A DNA stretch of 64,000 bases from CAVPUA01 sp963828015 (lineage in GTDB: Bacteria > Actinomycetota > Actinomycetes > Mycobacteriales > Jatrophihabitantaceae): positions 1,116,001 through 1,180,000 of the forward strand of contig CAWHCD010000006.1 of assembly GCA_963828015.1 (NCBI GenBank), written 5' to 3'. Below the pieces are notes generated by a model. The model did no database searches. It saw only the letters and a list, made by a program, of their open reading frames with translations, and was not told the origin of the DNA. Made by a program: the position numbers and the translations under genes. Positions 8,486 to 17,786 of this stretch are shown one piece after another. Within the stretch, counting starts at the first letter, position 1; each line of letters begins with the position of its first letter.

Positions 8486-10201
8486 TCAGTGCGCGATCTC
8501 CGTCGAGCGCGACTCGCGCACCACGGTGACGCGGATCTGGCCGGGGTAGGTCAACTCGTCCTCGATCTCCTTGGCGATCTCGCGGGCGAGCAGCTGGGCA
8601 CCGAGGTCGTCGACCTCGCTGGGCTGGACCATGACCCGCACCTCGCGCCCGGCCTGCATCGCGAAGACCCGTTCCACGCCCGGGCGCGAACCGGCGATCT
8701 GTTCAATGCGGGCCAGGCGCTTGACGTAACTCTCCAGCGACTCGCGCCGGGCTCCCGGCCGAGCAGCCGAGCAGGTGTCGGCGGCCTGGGTGAGCACTGC
8801 CTCGATCGAGTGCGGGGTGACCTCGTTGTGGTGCGCCTCGACGGCGTGCGCGACGGTCTCGGACTCCCCGAAGCGCCGCAGCAGCTCGGCGCCGATGATC
8901 GCGTGACTGCCCTCGACCTCGTGCGTCAGCGCCTTGCCGATGTCGTGCAGGAATGCCGCCCGCTTCACGACGGTGGGCTCGATACCGAGCTCGGCGGCCA
9001 TCACGGCGACCACGTGAGCGGTCTCGAGCAGATGACCGAGCACGTTCTGGCCGTAGCTGGTGCGGTATTTCAACCGGCCCAGGGTCGGCAGCAGGCGTTC
9101 GTCGAGGTCATGAATCCCGACCTCGACCAGCGCGTCAGCGGCGGCGCGCAGGCAGAGCGCGTCGACCTCGATCTTGCTGATCTCATAAACCTCTTCGATC
9201 CGGTGCGGATGGATGCGCCCATCGAGTACGAGCTTTTCGAGGGTGAGCCGACCGATCTCGCGCCGAACCGGGTCGAAGCAGGACAGCAACACCGCCTCGG
9301 GGGTGTCGTCGATGATCACGTTGACCCCGGTGACGGCCTCGAACGCCCGGATGTTGCGGCCCTCCCGCCCGATGATGCGGCCCTTCATGTCATCGGCAGG
9401 CAGGTGCATCACGCTCACGACGGTCTCGGTCGTCTGCGCGCTGGCTACCCGCTGCACGGCCTCGACGACGATCGCCTGCGCCCGCTGCGTGCCTTCGGCG
9501 TGGGCCTCACCCTCGATCGTGCGGACGAGCAGGGCCGCGTCGCGGCGAGCGGTGACCTCGACGGCGGCCATGAGCTCGGCCTTAGCCTCGGTACTGCTGA
9601 GTTGGGCGACGCGCTCGAGCTCACGGGTGTGCAGCTGCAGTTGTTCGGCCAGCTCGGCCTGCATCTGGGACAGCCGCTGCACCGCGAGCTCGTTCTGGGC
9701 CTGGTCGGCCGCGAGGCGGTTCCGCGCATCGGCGAGACGGTCCTGCTCTTCGGCGACTCGGTCCTGGGCCGCGCGTAACCGTTCGAGCTCGAGCTCCAGA
9801 TCGGCACTCGTGCGCCGGGCCTGCTCGGTCAGCTCGCTCACCTCGAGCGCCGCGGCGCGGCGCGCGTCGGCGAGCATCGCCTCGGCCTCCTGGGCTGCCT
9901 TGGCCACGAGTTGGTCGGCGGAGGCCCGCGTGCTGCCGGCGTCGGTCAGCGCGGCCCGCTTGGTCGCCTCGGCTTCGGTGCTCGCTGATCGACGGATCGC
10001 ATCGGCCTCGGTGTGTGCAGAGCTGCGGACGGCGGCGGCCTCGGTCTCGGCGGCCCGACGGGCCGACTCGATGTCGGCGATGTCGCTCGCGCGGGCCGAA
10101 TGGGGCGCAGCGGCCAGCCGGCCACGTCGGGAGTAGGCCAGGACGAAGCCGAGCCCGAGCAGACCGAAGACGATGAGGGCGACTACTAGCACCGTGGTCA
10201 T
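8486..10201 (-). CDS. rny: Ribonuclease Y
   Basis: RNase Y is a membrane-anchored endonuclease that starts mRNA decay. The 571 residues show one N-terminal transmembrane helix (4-23), a long Ala/Glu/Arg coiled coil (about 40-200), a KH domain with GRIIGREGRN (274-283), and an HD phosphohydrolase domain with the HD pair at 419-420 (FLHDIGKALTHE). The gene lies between recX and miaB, 21 bases before miaB. Actinobacteria often rely on RNase J and RNase E; here RNase J is missing from its common place between dapA and ftsK, which makes this enzyme more likely to be central to RNA turnover. Confidence 0.95.
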   Translation of the reverse strand: MTTVLVVALIVFGLLGLGFVLAYSRRGRLAAAPHSARASDIADIESARRAAETEAAAVRSSAHTEADAIRRSASTEAEATKRAALTDAGSTRASADQLVAKAAQEAEAMLADARRAAALEVSELTEQARRTSADLELELERLRAAQDRVAEEQDRLADARNRLAADQAQNELAVQRLSQMQAELAEQLQLHTRELERVAQLSSTEAKAELMAAVEVTARRDAALLVRTIEGEAHAEGTQRAQAIVVEAVQRVASAQTTETVVSVMHLPADDMKGRIIGREGRNIRAFEAVTGVNVIIDDTPEAVLLSCFDPVRREIGRLTLEKLVLDGRIHPHRIEEVYEISKIEVDALCLRAAADALVEVGIHDLDERLLPTLGRLKYRTSYGQNVLGHLLETAHVVAVMAAELGIEPTVVKRAAFLHDIGKALTHEVEGSHAIIGAELLRRFGESETVAHAVEAHHNEVTPHSIEAVLTQAADTCSAARPGARRESLESYVKRLARIEQIAGSRPGVERVFAMQAGREVRVMVQPSEVDDLGAQLLAREIAKEIEDELTYPGQIRVTVVRESRSTEIAH

Positions 10202-10410
10202 GGTTTGCCTCCAGCGCCGTCAGACGTACGCCAGGGGGCACCGCGAGGAACGACCCAATCCTCGGGTCGACTCGCCGCGTCGTGCCTAGACCCGCTCGAC
10301 TGGCCGGGCTATTGATGAACACGGTGCGTTACTACTGATATCACGTGCAACTGCATGACTTGGCATAAACCGGCGCGGGCCGGATGAAGGTGCTCCTGGT
10401 ACTCCTGAGG

Positions 10411-10953
10411 TTAGGAACCGGGCCCGATTTGGTCAAGCGAGGCGTCGGCCGGCTCGGCCCCGCGCGCCTGCAGCGCCTCACGAACGGTCGCGTAGGCCAG
10501 CTGACCCGAGTAACCCTTGCGCGCGAGCAGCGCCGTCAAGCGACGGCTGACCACGGTCGGGTCCAGGCCCTCGAGGCGCCGCAGTCGTGCCTCGACCACG
10601 GCCCGGGCCGCCGATCGCTGGGCCTGCTCGTCAATGTCGGCTACTGCGGCCTGGATCGTCTCCTCGGCGACTCCCCGCTGGCGCAGCGCAGCGGTGATCG
10701 CGCGGGGAGCCAGCTGCCGCTGCCGCTGGCGGGCGGTCGCGAAGTCCACGGCGAAGGCCTGGTCGTCGATCAGCCCGAGCTCGGTGAAGCGATCGAGTAC
10801 GGCCGTTGCCGCAGCTGGCGGGACCCCTTTGCCCGCCAGTGCGGTGGCCAGCTCCGACCGTGTTCGGGCTCGGTGATCGAGTAGTCGTAGGCAGATGATG
10901 CGGGCTACGGCTTCCGGATCCCCCGCATCATCGGCCTCACCTCCGAACGTCAT
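10411..10953 (-). CDS. recX: Regulatory protein RecX
   Basis: RecX binds RecA filaments and limits recombinase activity. The 180 residues are made of three-helix repeats with family signatures such as CLRLLDHRARTRSELATAL and LGLIDDQAFAVDFATAR. It lies 13 bases downstream of recA on the same strand, the usual arrangement, so it should be co-transcribed from the SOS-controlled recA promoter. The 209 bases that follow before rny contain a short GC hairpin near 10371-10384 followed by a few T residues on the minus strand, at best a weak terminator. Confidence 0.94.
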   Translation of the reverse strand: MTFGGEADDAGDPEAVARIICLRLLDHRARTRSELATALAGKGVPPAAATAVLDRFTELGLIDDQAFAVDFATARQRQRQLAPRAITAALRQRGVAEETIQAAVADIDEQAQRSAARAVVEARLRRLEGLDPTVVSRRLTALLARKGYSGQLAYATVREALQARGAEPADASLDQIGPGS

Positions 10954-10966
10954 GCCGACGCCGGCC

Positions 10967-12034
10967 TCAGAAGTCCACCGGAACCGGCATCACGTCGATC
11001 GGTGCGTCGACGGAGCCGGCAGCGTCAGCGGCGTCGACGCGGGCCCCGATGCCCAGCTTCTCCTTGATCTTCTTCTCGATCTCGTTGGCCAGGTCCGGGT
11101 TGTCGCGCAGGAACGTGCGCACGTTCTCTTTGCCCTGGCCGAGTTGATCGCCCTCGTAGGTGTACCAAGCACCGGACTTGCGCACGATGCCCTGATCGAC
11201 ACCAACGTCGATCAACGAACCCTCGCGGCTGATGCCCTGGCCGTAGACGATGTCGAACTCGGCCTGCTTGAACGGCGGCGCCACCTTGTTCTTGACGACC
11301 TTGACCCGAGTGCGGTTACCGACGGCGTCCCCGCCGTCCTTCAGCGTCTCGATGCGGCGGACATCCAGCCGTACGGAGGCGTAGAACTTCAGCGCCTTGC
11401 CGCCCGTCGTCGTCTCGGGCGAGCCGAACATGACGCCGATCTTCTCGCGCAGCTGGTTGATGAAGATCGCGGTCGTTCCGGTGTTGCTCAGCGCCCCGGT
11501 GACCTTACGCAGCGCCTGGCTCATCAGCCGGGCCTGCAGACCGACGTGGCTGTCGCCCATCTCGCCCTCGATCTCGGCGCGCGGCACGAGCGCGGCCACT
11601 GAGTCGACGACGATGATGTCGATGGCGCCGGAGCGGATCAGCATGTCCATGATCTCCAGCGCCTGCTCACCGGTGTCGGGCTGGCTGACCAGCAGCGCAT
11701 CGGTGTCCACGCCCAGAGCCCGGGCGTAGTCGGGATCAAGGGCGTGCTCGGCGTCGATGAACGCCGCAATGCCGCCAGCGGCCTGCGCATTGGCGACCGC
11801 ATGCAGGGCCACCGTGGTCTTGCCGGAACTTTCCGGGCCGTAGATCTCGACCACCCGTCCCCGCGGCAGACCACCGATGCCCAGCGCGACGTCCAAGGCG
11901 ATCGACCCGGTCGGGATCACCTCGATCGGCACGTAGGGCCGGTCGCCCAGCCGCATGACCGAACCCTTGCCGTACTGCTTGTCGATCTGCGCGAGCGCGA
12001 CGTCCAACGCTTTTTCGCGGTCGAGTCCTGCCAT
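10967..12034 (-). CDS. recA: Recombinase RecA
   Basis: RecA forms filaments on single-stranded DNA, drives strand exchange and triggers LexA self-cleavage. The 355-residue protein carries the Walker A motif GPESSGKT (residues 66-73), the Walker B region IDIIVVDSVAALVP, and loop L2 around GSPETTTGGKALKFYASVRLD. No intein is present. The promoter at 12148-12175 contains a LexA operator, so the gene is SOS-inducible. recX follows after 13 bases. Confidence 0.99.
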   Translation of the reverse strand: MAGLDREKALDVALAQIDKQYGKGSVMRLGDRPYVPIEVIPTGSIALDVALGIGGLPRGRVVEIYGPESSGKTTVALHAVANAQAAGGIAAFIDAEHALDPDYARALGVDTDALLVSQPDTGEQALEIMDMLIRSGAIDIIVVDSVAALVPRAEIEGEMGDSHVGLQARLMSQALRKVTGALSNTGTTAIFINQLREKIGVMFGSPETTTGGKALKFYASVRLDVRRIETLKDGGDAVGNRTRVKVVKNKVAPPFKQAEFDIVYGQGISREGSLIDVGVDQGIVRKSGAWYTYEGDQLGQGKENVRTFLRDNPDLANEIEKKIKEKLGIGARVDAADAAGSVDAPIDVMPVPVDF

Positions 12035-12147
12035 GTCGAGCCACCTCTTCGTTAGGTCGGATCATCAGTCATCGAGGACGTTAGAACGGACCTCGGACAA
12101 TTCGCGGTCGTAACCACTCGTTGTGGAGGGACGTTGCGGTCATCCAC

Positions 12148-12175
12148 AGATTAGCCGAACACCTGTTCGAAGCAA
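12148..12175 (-). promoter_or_regulatory. recA promoter with LexA (SOS) box between -35 and -10
   Basis: On the minus strand a -35-like TTGCTT (12170-12175) is followed, after a 16-base spacer, by a -10-like TAATCT (12148-12153). The spacer contains CGAACAGGTGTTCG (12156-12169). This is a perfect inverted repeat with the GAAC-N4-GTTC core known for actinobacterial LexA. Repressor bound here would block RNA polymerase directly. The recA start is about 114 bases downstream of the -10, leaving a long leader. Confidence 0.85.
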
Positions 12176-12191
12176 CCCGACACGCCGAGAG

Positions 12192-12383
12192 TCAGCGCAG
12201 CTCCGCCGGCAGGTCGAACGCCTCGCAGACCGCTCGCCAGATCACTTTGGTCTCTTCGCCGCGCGAAATCGCCTCATCGACCGTGGCGCCGAGCAGCGGC
12301 AGCCGGAAATCGGCCGCCACACTGTGGGCATAGCCGGACCCGAAATGCGACTCCATCCGGGCCCAGAAGTCGGTTAATCGCAC
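12192..12383 (-). CDS. DUF3046 small protein
   Basis: This 63-residue acidic/hydrophobic protein begins MRLTDFWARM and ends with the conserved VIWRAVCEAFDLP segment of DUF3046. The family is found almost only in actinobacteria and usually directly upstream of recA, as here. Its stop is 17 bases from the recA -35 element, so recA has its own promoter downstream. No function is known. It is divergent from the acetyltransferase at 12418, separated by 34 bases. Confidence 0.85.
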   Translation of the reverse strand: MRLTDFWARMESHFGSGYAHSVAADFRLPLLGATVDEAISRGEETKVIWRAVCEAFDLPAELR

Positions 12384-12417
12384 GCGGCCAGCCTACGGAA
12401 GGTGTCAGGATCGACCC

Positions 12418-13047
12418 GTGAGCTCCGCCGCCCAGCCCGCTGCCCAGTGGTATTGCCTGCCCGTGCTCAGCGGCCAGCTGATCCGGCTCGAGCCACTGAC
12501 GATCGAACACGCGCCCGGCCTGCTCGCCGCGGCGGGCACCGGGGAGAGCGCCGAACAGGTTTTTCGCTGGCTCAATCCCGGCCCCCCGGCCACCCTCGAG
12601 CAGGCTCGGCAACAGATCGCCAACTCCCTGCTCGCCCGGGCACAGGGGCTCCGCCTGCCCTACGCCCAGGTAGATCCCCGGACCGGTGCGGTCGCGGGCA
12701 CCACCTCGATCTACGAGCTCAACCCGGCCCTGCGCACGCTGGCCATCGGGCACACCTGGCTCGGGCAGCGCTGGTGGCGGACCGGGGTCAATACCGAGGC
12801 CAAGTTGCTGTTGTTGCGCTACGTCTTCGACGAGTTGGGCGCCGCGCGGGTCGTCTGGCACACCGACATCTACAACGAGCGGTCCCAGGTCGCCATCGCC
12901 CGGCTGGGGGCCCAGCGTGAGGGCGTCCTGCGCAAGCACCGCATCCGCGGCGACGGCAGTTGGCGCGACAGCGTCCAGTATTCGATGACCGACGACGACT
13001 GGCCCCCCGCACGCGAGCGATTGGCGGCGCGGCTGGCGCTGGGCTGA
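12418..13047 (+). CDS. GNAT acetyltransferase, RimJ/RimL type
   Basis: This 209-residue protein starts at GTG. It has the N-terminal LSGQLIRLEPLTIEHAPGLL strand-helix and the later LGQRWWRTGVNTEAKLLLLRYVFDELG segment, which is the acetyl-CoA loop of the RimJ/RimL group. A conserved HTDIYNERSQVAIARLG helix follows. Members acetylate protein N-termini or small amines; the substrate here is unknown. It lies 44 bases before lhr on the same strand and may be co-transcribed with it. Confidence 0.8.
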   Translation: MSSAAQPAAQWYCLPVLSGQLIRLEPLTIEHAPGLLAAAGTGESAEQVFRWLNPGPPATLEQARQQIANSLLARAQGLRLPYAQVDPRTGAVAGTTSIYELNPALRTLAIGHTWLGQRWWRTGVNTEAKLLLLRYVFDELGAARVVWHTDIYNERSQVAIARLGAQREGVLRKHRIRGDGSWRDSVQYSMTDDDWPPARERLAARLALG

Positions 13048-13091
13048 CCTCGGGGCCGCCGCTTGTCGGTGACCGCAGGCAGACTGATGAC

Positions 13092-16000
13092 GTGCCACTT
13101 GCGTTCTCCCCCGCCACGACCGCGTGGTTCGAAGGTGCCTTCGCGGCCGCGACCCCGGCCCAGCTAGGGGCCTGGGAGGCCATCGCACGCGGTGAGCACA
13201 CCCTGGTGGTGGCGCCGACCGGCTCGGGCAAGACCCTCGCCGCCTTCCTGTCCGCGCTCGACCGGCTATCGCACCTCGGTCCGGCCGACGATCCCTCACG
13301 CCGCTGTCGCGTGCTCTACATCAGCCCGCTCAAGGCGCTGGCGGTCGACGTCGAGCGCAACCTGCGTTCCCCGCTGGCCGGCATCCGGCAGGCGGCGGTA
13401 CGCCTGGGCCTGACCGAGCCCGACGTCACCGTGGCCATGCGCTCGGGCGACACCAGCGCGGAGGAGCGCCGCCGCTTCGCCCGCCGCCCCTCCGACATCC
13501 TGATCACGACGCCGGAATCACTCTTCCTGTTGCTGACCTCAGCGGCTCGTGAGTCGCTGCGCGGGGTCGACACCGTCATCGTCGACGAGGTACACGCCGT
13601 CGCCTCCACCAAGCGCGGCGCCCACCTGGCCCTGTCACTGGAGCGCCTCGACGCGTTGCTGGACCGCCCGGCCCAGCGCATCGGCCTGTCGGCCACCGTG
13701 CGCCCGATCGAGGAGATCTCCACCTTCCTCGGTGGCAGTGCACCGGTGGCCGTCGTCGCCCCACCGTCGGCGAAGACCTTCGAGCTGCAGGTCATCGTAC
13801 CGATCGAGGACATGGCCAATCTCGGTGAGCCGATCCCCGATGCCACCGGTTCAGCCGAGCGCCGGACCTCGATCTGGCCCCACGTCGAGGAACGGGTGCT
13901 CGACCTCATCCAGGCGCACCGCTCGACGATCGTGTTCGCCAACTCCCGCCGACTGGCCGAACGGCTGACTGCCCGCCTCAACGAGCTGGCCAACGAGCGC
14001 GCCGGTGGGAACAGCCCCGACGCCGACGCCCCGGCGCAGCTGATGGGTGGCTCCGGGCAGGGCGGCGGGGTGCCCCTGACCGTGGCGCGCGCCCACCACG
14101 GCTCGGTCTCGCGCGAGCAGCGCAGCCTGGTCGAGGAGGACCTCAAGGCCGGGCGGCTGCCGGCCGTGGTGGCGACCTCCTCGCTCGAGCTCGGCATCGA
14201 CATGGGCGCCGTCGACCTGGTGATCCAGGTCGAGTCGCCGCCGTCGGTGGCCTCCGGGCTGCAGCGGGTGGGCCGGGCCGGGCATCAGGTCGGAGCGGTC
14301 TCGCGGGGCGTGATCTTCCCGAAGTACCGGGGCGATCTCCTGGAATGCACGGTCGTGGCCGAGCGGATGCGCGATGGCCAGATCGAGTCGATGCGTTACC
14401 CGCGCAACCCGTTGGACGTCCTCGCCCAGCAGATCGTCGCCATCGTGGCCATGCAGGACATCACCGTCGACGACCTCGACGCGCTCGTCCGGCGAGCCGC
14501 CCCGTTCGCCGGCCTGCCCCGCTCGGCCCTGGAGGCCGTGCTGGACATGCTCGCCGGGCGCTACCCCTCCGACGCCTTCGCCGAGCTGCGGCCGCGTCTG
14601 GTGTGGGATCGCGTAACCGGTCTGCTCACCCACCGCGGCGGGGCCCAGCGCCTGGCCGTGACCAGTGGCGGCACGATTCCCGATCGCGGCCTGTTCGGCG
14701 TGTTCCTGGCCGGGGCCGAGGGGCCGGCCCGGCGGGTGGGCGAACTGGACGAGGAGATGGTTTACGAATCGCGCACCGGCGACGTGTTCCTGCTCGGCTC
14801 CTCCTCCTGGCGTATCCAGGAGATCACCCACGACCGGGTGCTCGTGACACCCGCCCCGGGCGAGGTCGGCCGGATGCCGTTCTGGAAGGGCGACGCACCC
14901 GGACGTCCGGTCGAGCTCGGCCGAGCGTTGGGCGCGTTCCTGCGCGAGCTGGCCGGCGCCTCCGATACGCACGCGCTCGCGCGGGCCGAGGCGGCCGGCC
15001 TCGACGAATGGGGCGCACAGAATCTCATCACCTATCTGGGCGAGCAGCGCTCGGCCACCACACACCTGCCGGATGACCGCACCCTGCTGGTCGAGCGCTT
15101 CCGCGACGAGCTCGGCGATTGGCGCCTGGTCGTGCACTCGCCGTTCGGGGCCCCGGTCAACGGACCGTGGGCATTGGCGATCACCGCGCGCCTGCGCGAG
15201 CGCTACGGCATCTCCGCGCAGACGATGCACTCCGACGACGGCATCGTGCTGCGGCTACCCGACACCGACGCCGAACCACCCAGCGCCGATCTGGCCATCT
15301 TTGCCGCCGACGAGATCGAGGCCCTCGTCACCGCCGAGGTCGGCGGTTCGGCCCTGTTCGCGTCCCGCTTTCGCGAGTGCGCCGCCCGGTCGCTCCTACT
15401 ACCTCGGCGTGACCCGCACCGGCGTACGGCGTTGTGGCAGCAACGCCAACGGGCCAATCAGTTGCTGCAGGTGGCCAGTGAATACTCCTCGTTCCCGGTC
15501 GTGCTGGAAGCCATGCGCGAGTGCCTGCAGGACGTCTACGACCTACCGGGCCTGATTTCGATCATGGCCGAGATCGCCGCCCGGACGGTTCGGGTGGTCG
15601 AGGTCGAGACGCCGGCCGCCTCGCCGTTCGCCCGGTCGCTGCTGTTCGGCTACGTGGGCATGTTCTTGTACGAGGCCGATGCACCGCTGGCCGAACGACG
15701 GGCCCAGGCCCTCTCGCTCGACACCACCCTGCTGGCCGAGCTGCTCGGCTCCAGCGATCTGCGTGAACTACTGGACGCCGGTGCGATCGAGGAGGTGGAG
15801 GCCGAGCTGCAACACCTCGCGCCGGATCGCGCGGTCAGGGGCCTGGACACCGGCGCCGACCTGCTCCGGACCGTCGGCGATCTCAGTGCGGGCGAGGCCA
15901 TCGCCCGCGGGATGCGCGCCGGCGAGCTGGAGGAACTCGAGGCGACCCGGCGGGCCATTCGGGTGCGCATCGCGGGCGCCGAGCGTTTCGTGGCGATCGA

Positions 16001-17591
16001 GGACGCCGGACGGCTGCGGGACGCCCTCGGCTGCGCGTTACCCGTCGGCGTCCCAGAGGTGTTCACCGAGCCGGTGCGCGATCCGCTCGGCGATCTCGTC
16101 GGGCGCTACGCCCGCACCCACGGGCCATTTCGGGCCGAGGAGGTAGCAGCCCGACTTGGGCTGGGACCGGCCGTCATCGCGATCGCGCTGGAACGCCTAC
16201 GCGGCACAGGCCGGGTCGTTCCCGGTGAGTTCCGGCCGGGCGGGCAGGGCGGCGAGTGGTGCGATGCCGAGGTACTGCGTTCGATCCGGCGGCGCTCACT
16301 GGCCCGGCTGCGCAAAGAGGTCGAGCCGGTCCCGATCGAGGCCCTGGCCCGCTTCGTGCCGTCCTGGCAGGGCATCGGAGCTCCCGCCCGGGGCATCGAC
16401 GGACTGTTGCGGGCCATCGAGCAGTTGGCCGGGGCGGTCGTGCCCGCCTCCGCGCTGGAGTCCTTGATCCTTCCGGCCCGGGTACTGGATTACCGCCCGG
16501 GCATGCTCGATGAGCTGACCCTGGCCGGTGAGGTGCTCTGGTGCGGCGCCGGGTCGCTGCCCCAGTCCGACGGCTGGATCGCGCTGGCTCCCGCCGAGCT
16601 GGCCAACCTGGTCCTGCCGCGAGGGGCGGCACCCGAGGGCGAGCTGGCCGAGTCCGTCCTGGCCGCGTTACCGGGCGCGCAGGCGCTGTTCTTCCGCAGC
16701 CTCGTGCCGGATGCCCCAGACGCCGACCTCGCCGTGGCCGTTTGGGACCTGGTCTGGGCCGGGCTGCTCACCAACGACACCATCGCGCCGATTCGCGCCC
16801 TGCTGGGCACCACCGCGCTTGCGTCGAGGGCCGCCCGCACGCCCCGCGCGCGCTACGGCCGCTACGCCGACCTCGCCCCGCGCGGCGCCCGAACCCCGGG
16901 TCCGGTGGCGATGAGCGGACGGTGGTCGCGCCTGCCCGAGCCCGCGAACGACCCGACCCAGCGCGGGCTCGCCCTCACCGAGGTGCTGCTCGATCGCTAT
17001 GGCCTGCTCACCCGTGGCTCGGTGGTCGCCGAAGATGTCCCGGGCGGGTTCGCCGCGGTGTATCCGATCCTGAAGGCGGCCGAGGAATCAGGTCGGGCCC
17101 GGCGCGGATACTTTGTCGAAGGACTCGGCGCGGCCCAGTTCGCCCTGCCGGGAGCGGTCGATCGGCTGCGGACCCTGGCCCGTGAGTCGAGCTCACCCGG
17201 ACCGCGGGCGGTCGTGCTGGCCGCGACCGATCCGGCCAACCCCTACGGCGCGGCGCTGCCCTGGCCGACTCGACCGGTCGAGGACCCGAGCGGCGGGCAA
17301 CGGCGGGGCCACCAACCCGCCCGCAAAGCGGGTGCGCTCGTGGTCCTGGTCGACGGCGCCTGCGTGCTCTACGTGGAGCGCGGCGGGCGCACGCTGTTGT
17401 CCTTCACCGACGAGGAGACGGCGTTGCAACCGGCCGCCGACGCCCTGGCGCTTACCGTGCGCGACGGTGGACTGGGCCGCCTGTCGGTGGAAAAGGCCGA
17501 CGGCGCGCCCGTCGCCGATTCCGCCCTGGGGCACGCGCTCACCGCGGCCGGGTTTCGACCCTCACCGCGCGGGCTACGTCTGCGGGGCTGA
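13092..17591 (+). CDS. lhr: Large ATP-dependent helicase Lhr
   Basis: Lhr is a 3'-5' DNA translocase/helicase implicated in DNA repair, with a long C-terminal domain. From the GTG at 13092 the protein is 1499 residues, matching the family. Motif I APTGSGKT is at residues 41-48, motif II DEVH at 165-168, and motif VI QRVGRAGHQ begins at 391. The remaining thousand residues are the winged-helix and Lhr-core/C-terminal domains. An in-frame extension back to 12960 overlaps the acetyltransferase and is rejected as the start. In mycobacteria the gene is DNA-damage inducible. No LexA box was noticed in the short upstream gap. Confidence 0.95.
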   Translation: MPLAFSPATTAWFEGAFAAATPAQLGAWEAIARGEHTLVVAPTGSGKTLAAFLSALDRLSHLGPADDPSRRCRVLYISPLKALAVDVERNLRSPLAGIRQAAVRLGLTEPDVTVAMRSGDTSAEERRRFARRPSDILITTPESLFLLLTSAARESLRGVDTVIVDEVHAVASTKRGAHLALSLERLDALLDRPAQRIGLSATVRPIEEISTFLGGSAPVAVVAPPSAKTFELQVIVPIEDMANLGEPIPDATGSAERRTSIWPHVEERVLDLIQAHRSTIVFANSRRLAERLTARLNELANERAGGNSPDADAPAQLMGGSGQGGGVPLTVARAHHGSVSREQRSLVEEDLKAGRLPAVVATSSLELGIDMGAVDLVIQVESPPSVASGLQRVGRAGHQVGAVSRGVIFPKYRGDLLECTVVAERMRDGQIESMRYPRNPLDVLAQQIVAIVAMQDITVDDLDALVRRAAPFAGLPRSALEAVLDMLAGRYPSDAFAELRPRLVWDRVTGLLTHRGGAQRLAVTSGGTIPDRGLFGVFLAGAEGPARRVGELDEEMVYESRTGDVFLLGSSSWRIQEITHDRVLVTPAPGEVGRMPFWKGDAPGRPVELGRALGAFLRELAGASDTHALARAEAAGLDEWGAQNLITYLGEQRSATTHLPDDRTLLVERFRDELGDWRLVVHSPFGAPVNGPWALAITARLRERYGISAQTMHSDDGIVLRLPDTDAEPPSADLAIFAADEIEALVTAEVGGSALFASRFRECAARSLLLPRRDPHRRTALWQQRQRANQLLQVASEYSSFPVVLEAMRECLQDVYDLPGLISIMAEIAARTVRVVEVETPAASPFARSLLFGYVGMFLYEADAPLAERRAQALSLDTTLLAELLGSSDLRELLDAGAIEEVEAELQHLAPDRAVRGLDTGADLLRTVGDLSAGEAIARGMRAGELEELEATRRAIRVRIAGAERFVAIEDAGRLRDALGCALPVGVPEVFTEPVRDPLGDLVGRYARTHGPFRAEEVAARLGLGPAVIAIALERLRGTGRVVPGEFRPGGQGGEWCDAEVLRSIRRRSLARLRKEVEPVPIEALARFVPSWQGIGAPARGIDGLLRAIEQLAGAVVPASALESLILPARVLDYRPGMLDELTLAGEVLWCGAGSLPQSDGWIALAPAELANLVLPRGAAPEGELAESVLAALPGAQALFFRSLVPDAPDADLAVAVWDLVWAGLLTNDTIAPIRALLGTTALASRAARTPRARYGRYADLAPRGARTPGPVAMSGRWSRLPEPANDPTQRGLALTEVLLDRYGLLTRGSVVAEDVPGGFAAVYPILKAAEESGRARRGYFVEGLGAAQFALPGAVDRLRTLARESSSPGPRAVVLAATDPANPYGAALPWPTRPVEDPSGGQRRGHQPARKAGALVVLVDGACVLYVERGGRTLLSFTDEETALQPAADALALTVRDGGLGRLSVEKADGAPVADSALGHALTAAGFRPSPRGLRLRG

Positions 17592-17608
17592 ACCGTCGCC
17601 AGCGGCGC

Positions 17609-17770
17609 CTACGCGCTGAACTCCCCTCGGTGACCATCCCCCACGAGGCCGAGCGCCTTGTCCTCACGTTTGTGGCCGAAATCGTCGCTGTAGCGACCGA
17701 TTTCGCGTCCTTCGACGTCGATTTCGAGCACAAACCCTGTGGCCGTACGGCGGCGCAGGCCGACCGGCAC
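17609..17770 (-). CDS. Possible small ORF downstream of pspA (53 aa)
   Basis: This candidate reading frame runs from GTG at 17770 to TAG at 17609. The deduced peptide has an ordered look, with segments such as TGFVLEIDVEGREIGRY and DDFGHKREDKALGLVGDG. It begins 17 bases after the pspA stop on the same strand, so it could be the last gene of the clgR-tetR-pspA unit. Third-position GC is roughly three quarters, lower than in neighbouring genes. The opposite strand also has an open frame (from 17630) that looks protein-like, so coding is not proven. I do not recognise a family. Confidence 0.3.
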   Translation of the reverse strand: MPVGLRRRTATGFVLEIDVEGREIGRYSDDFGHKREDKALGLVGDGHRGEFSA

Positions 17771-17786
17771 GCGTGGGTCGATCCGG

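Noticed and set aside
10202..10410. Promoter or terminator in the recX-rny gap
   Set aside because: Candidate -35/-10 pairs had poor spacing, and the CCGGC/GCCGG hairpin is only five base pairs, too weak to list.
12960..13091. Longer start of lhr
   Set aside because: The extension overlaps the acetyltransferase in another frame and reads as low-complexity Arg-rich sequence.
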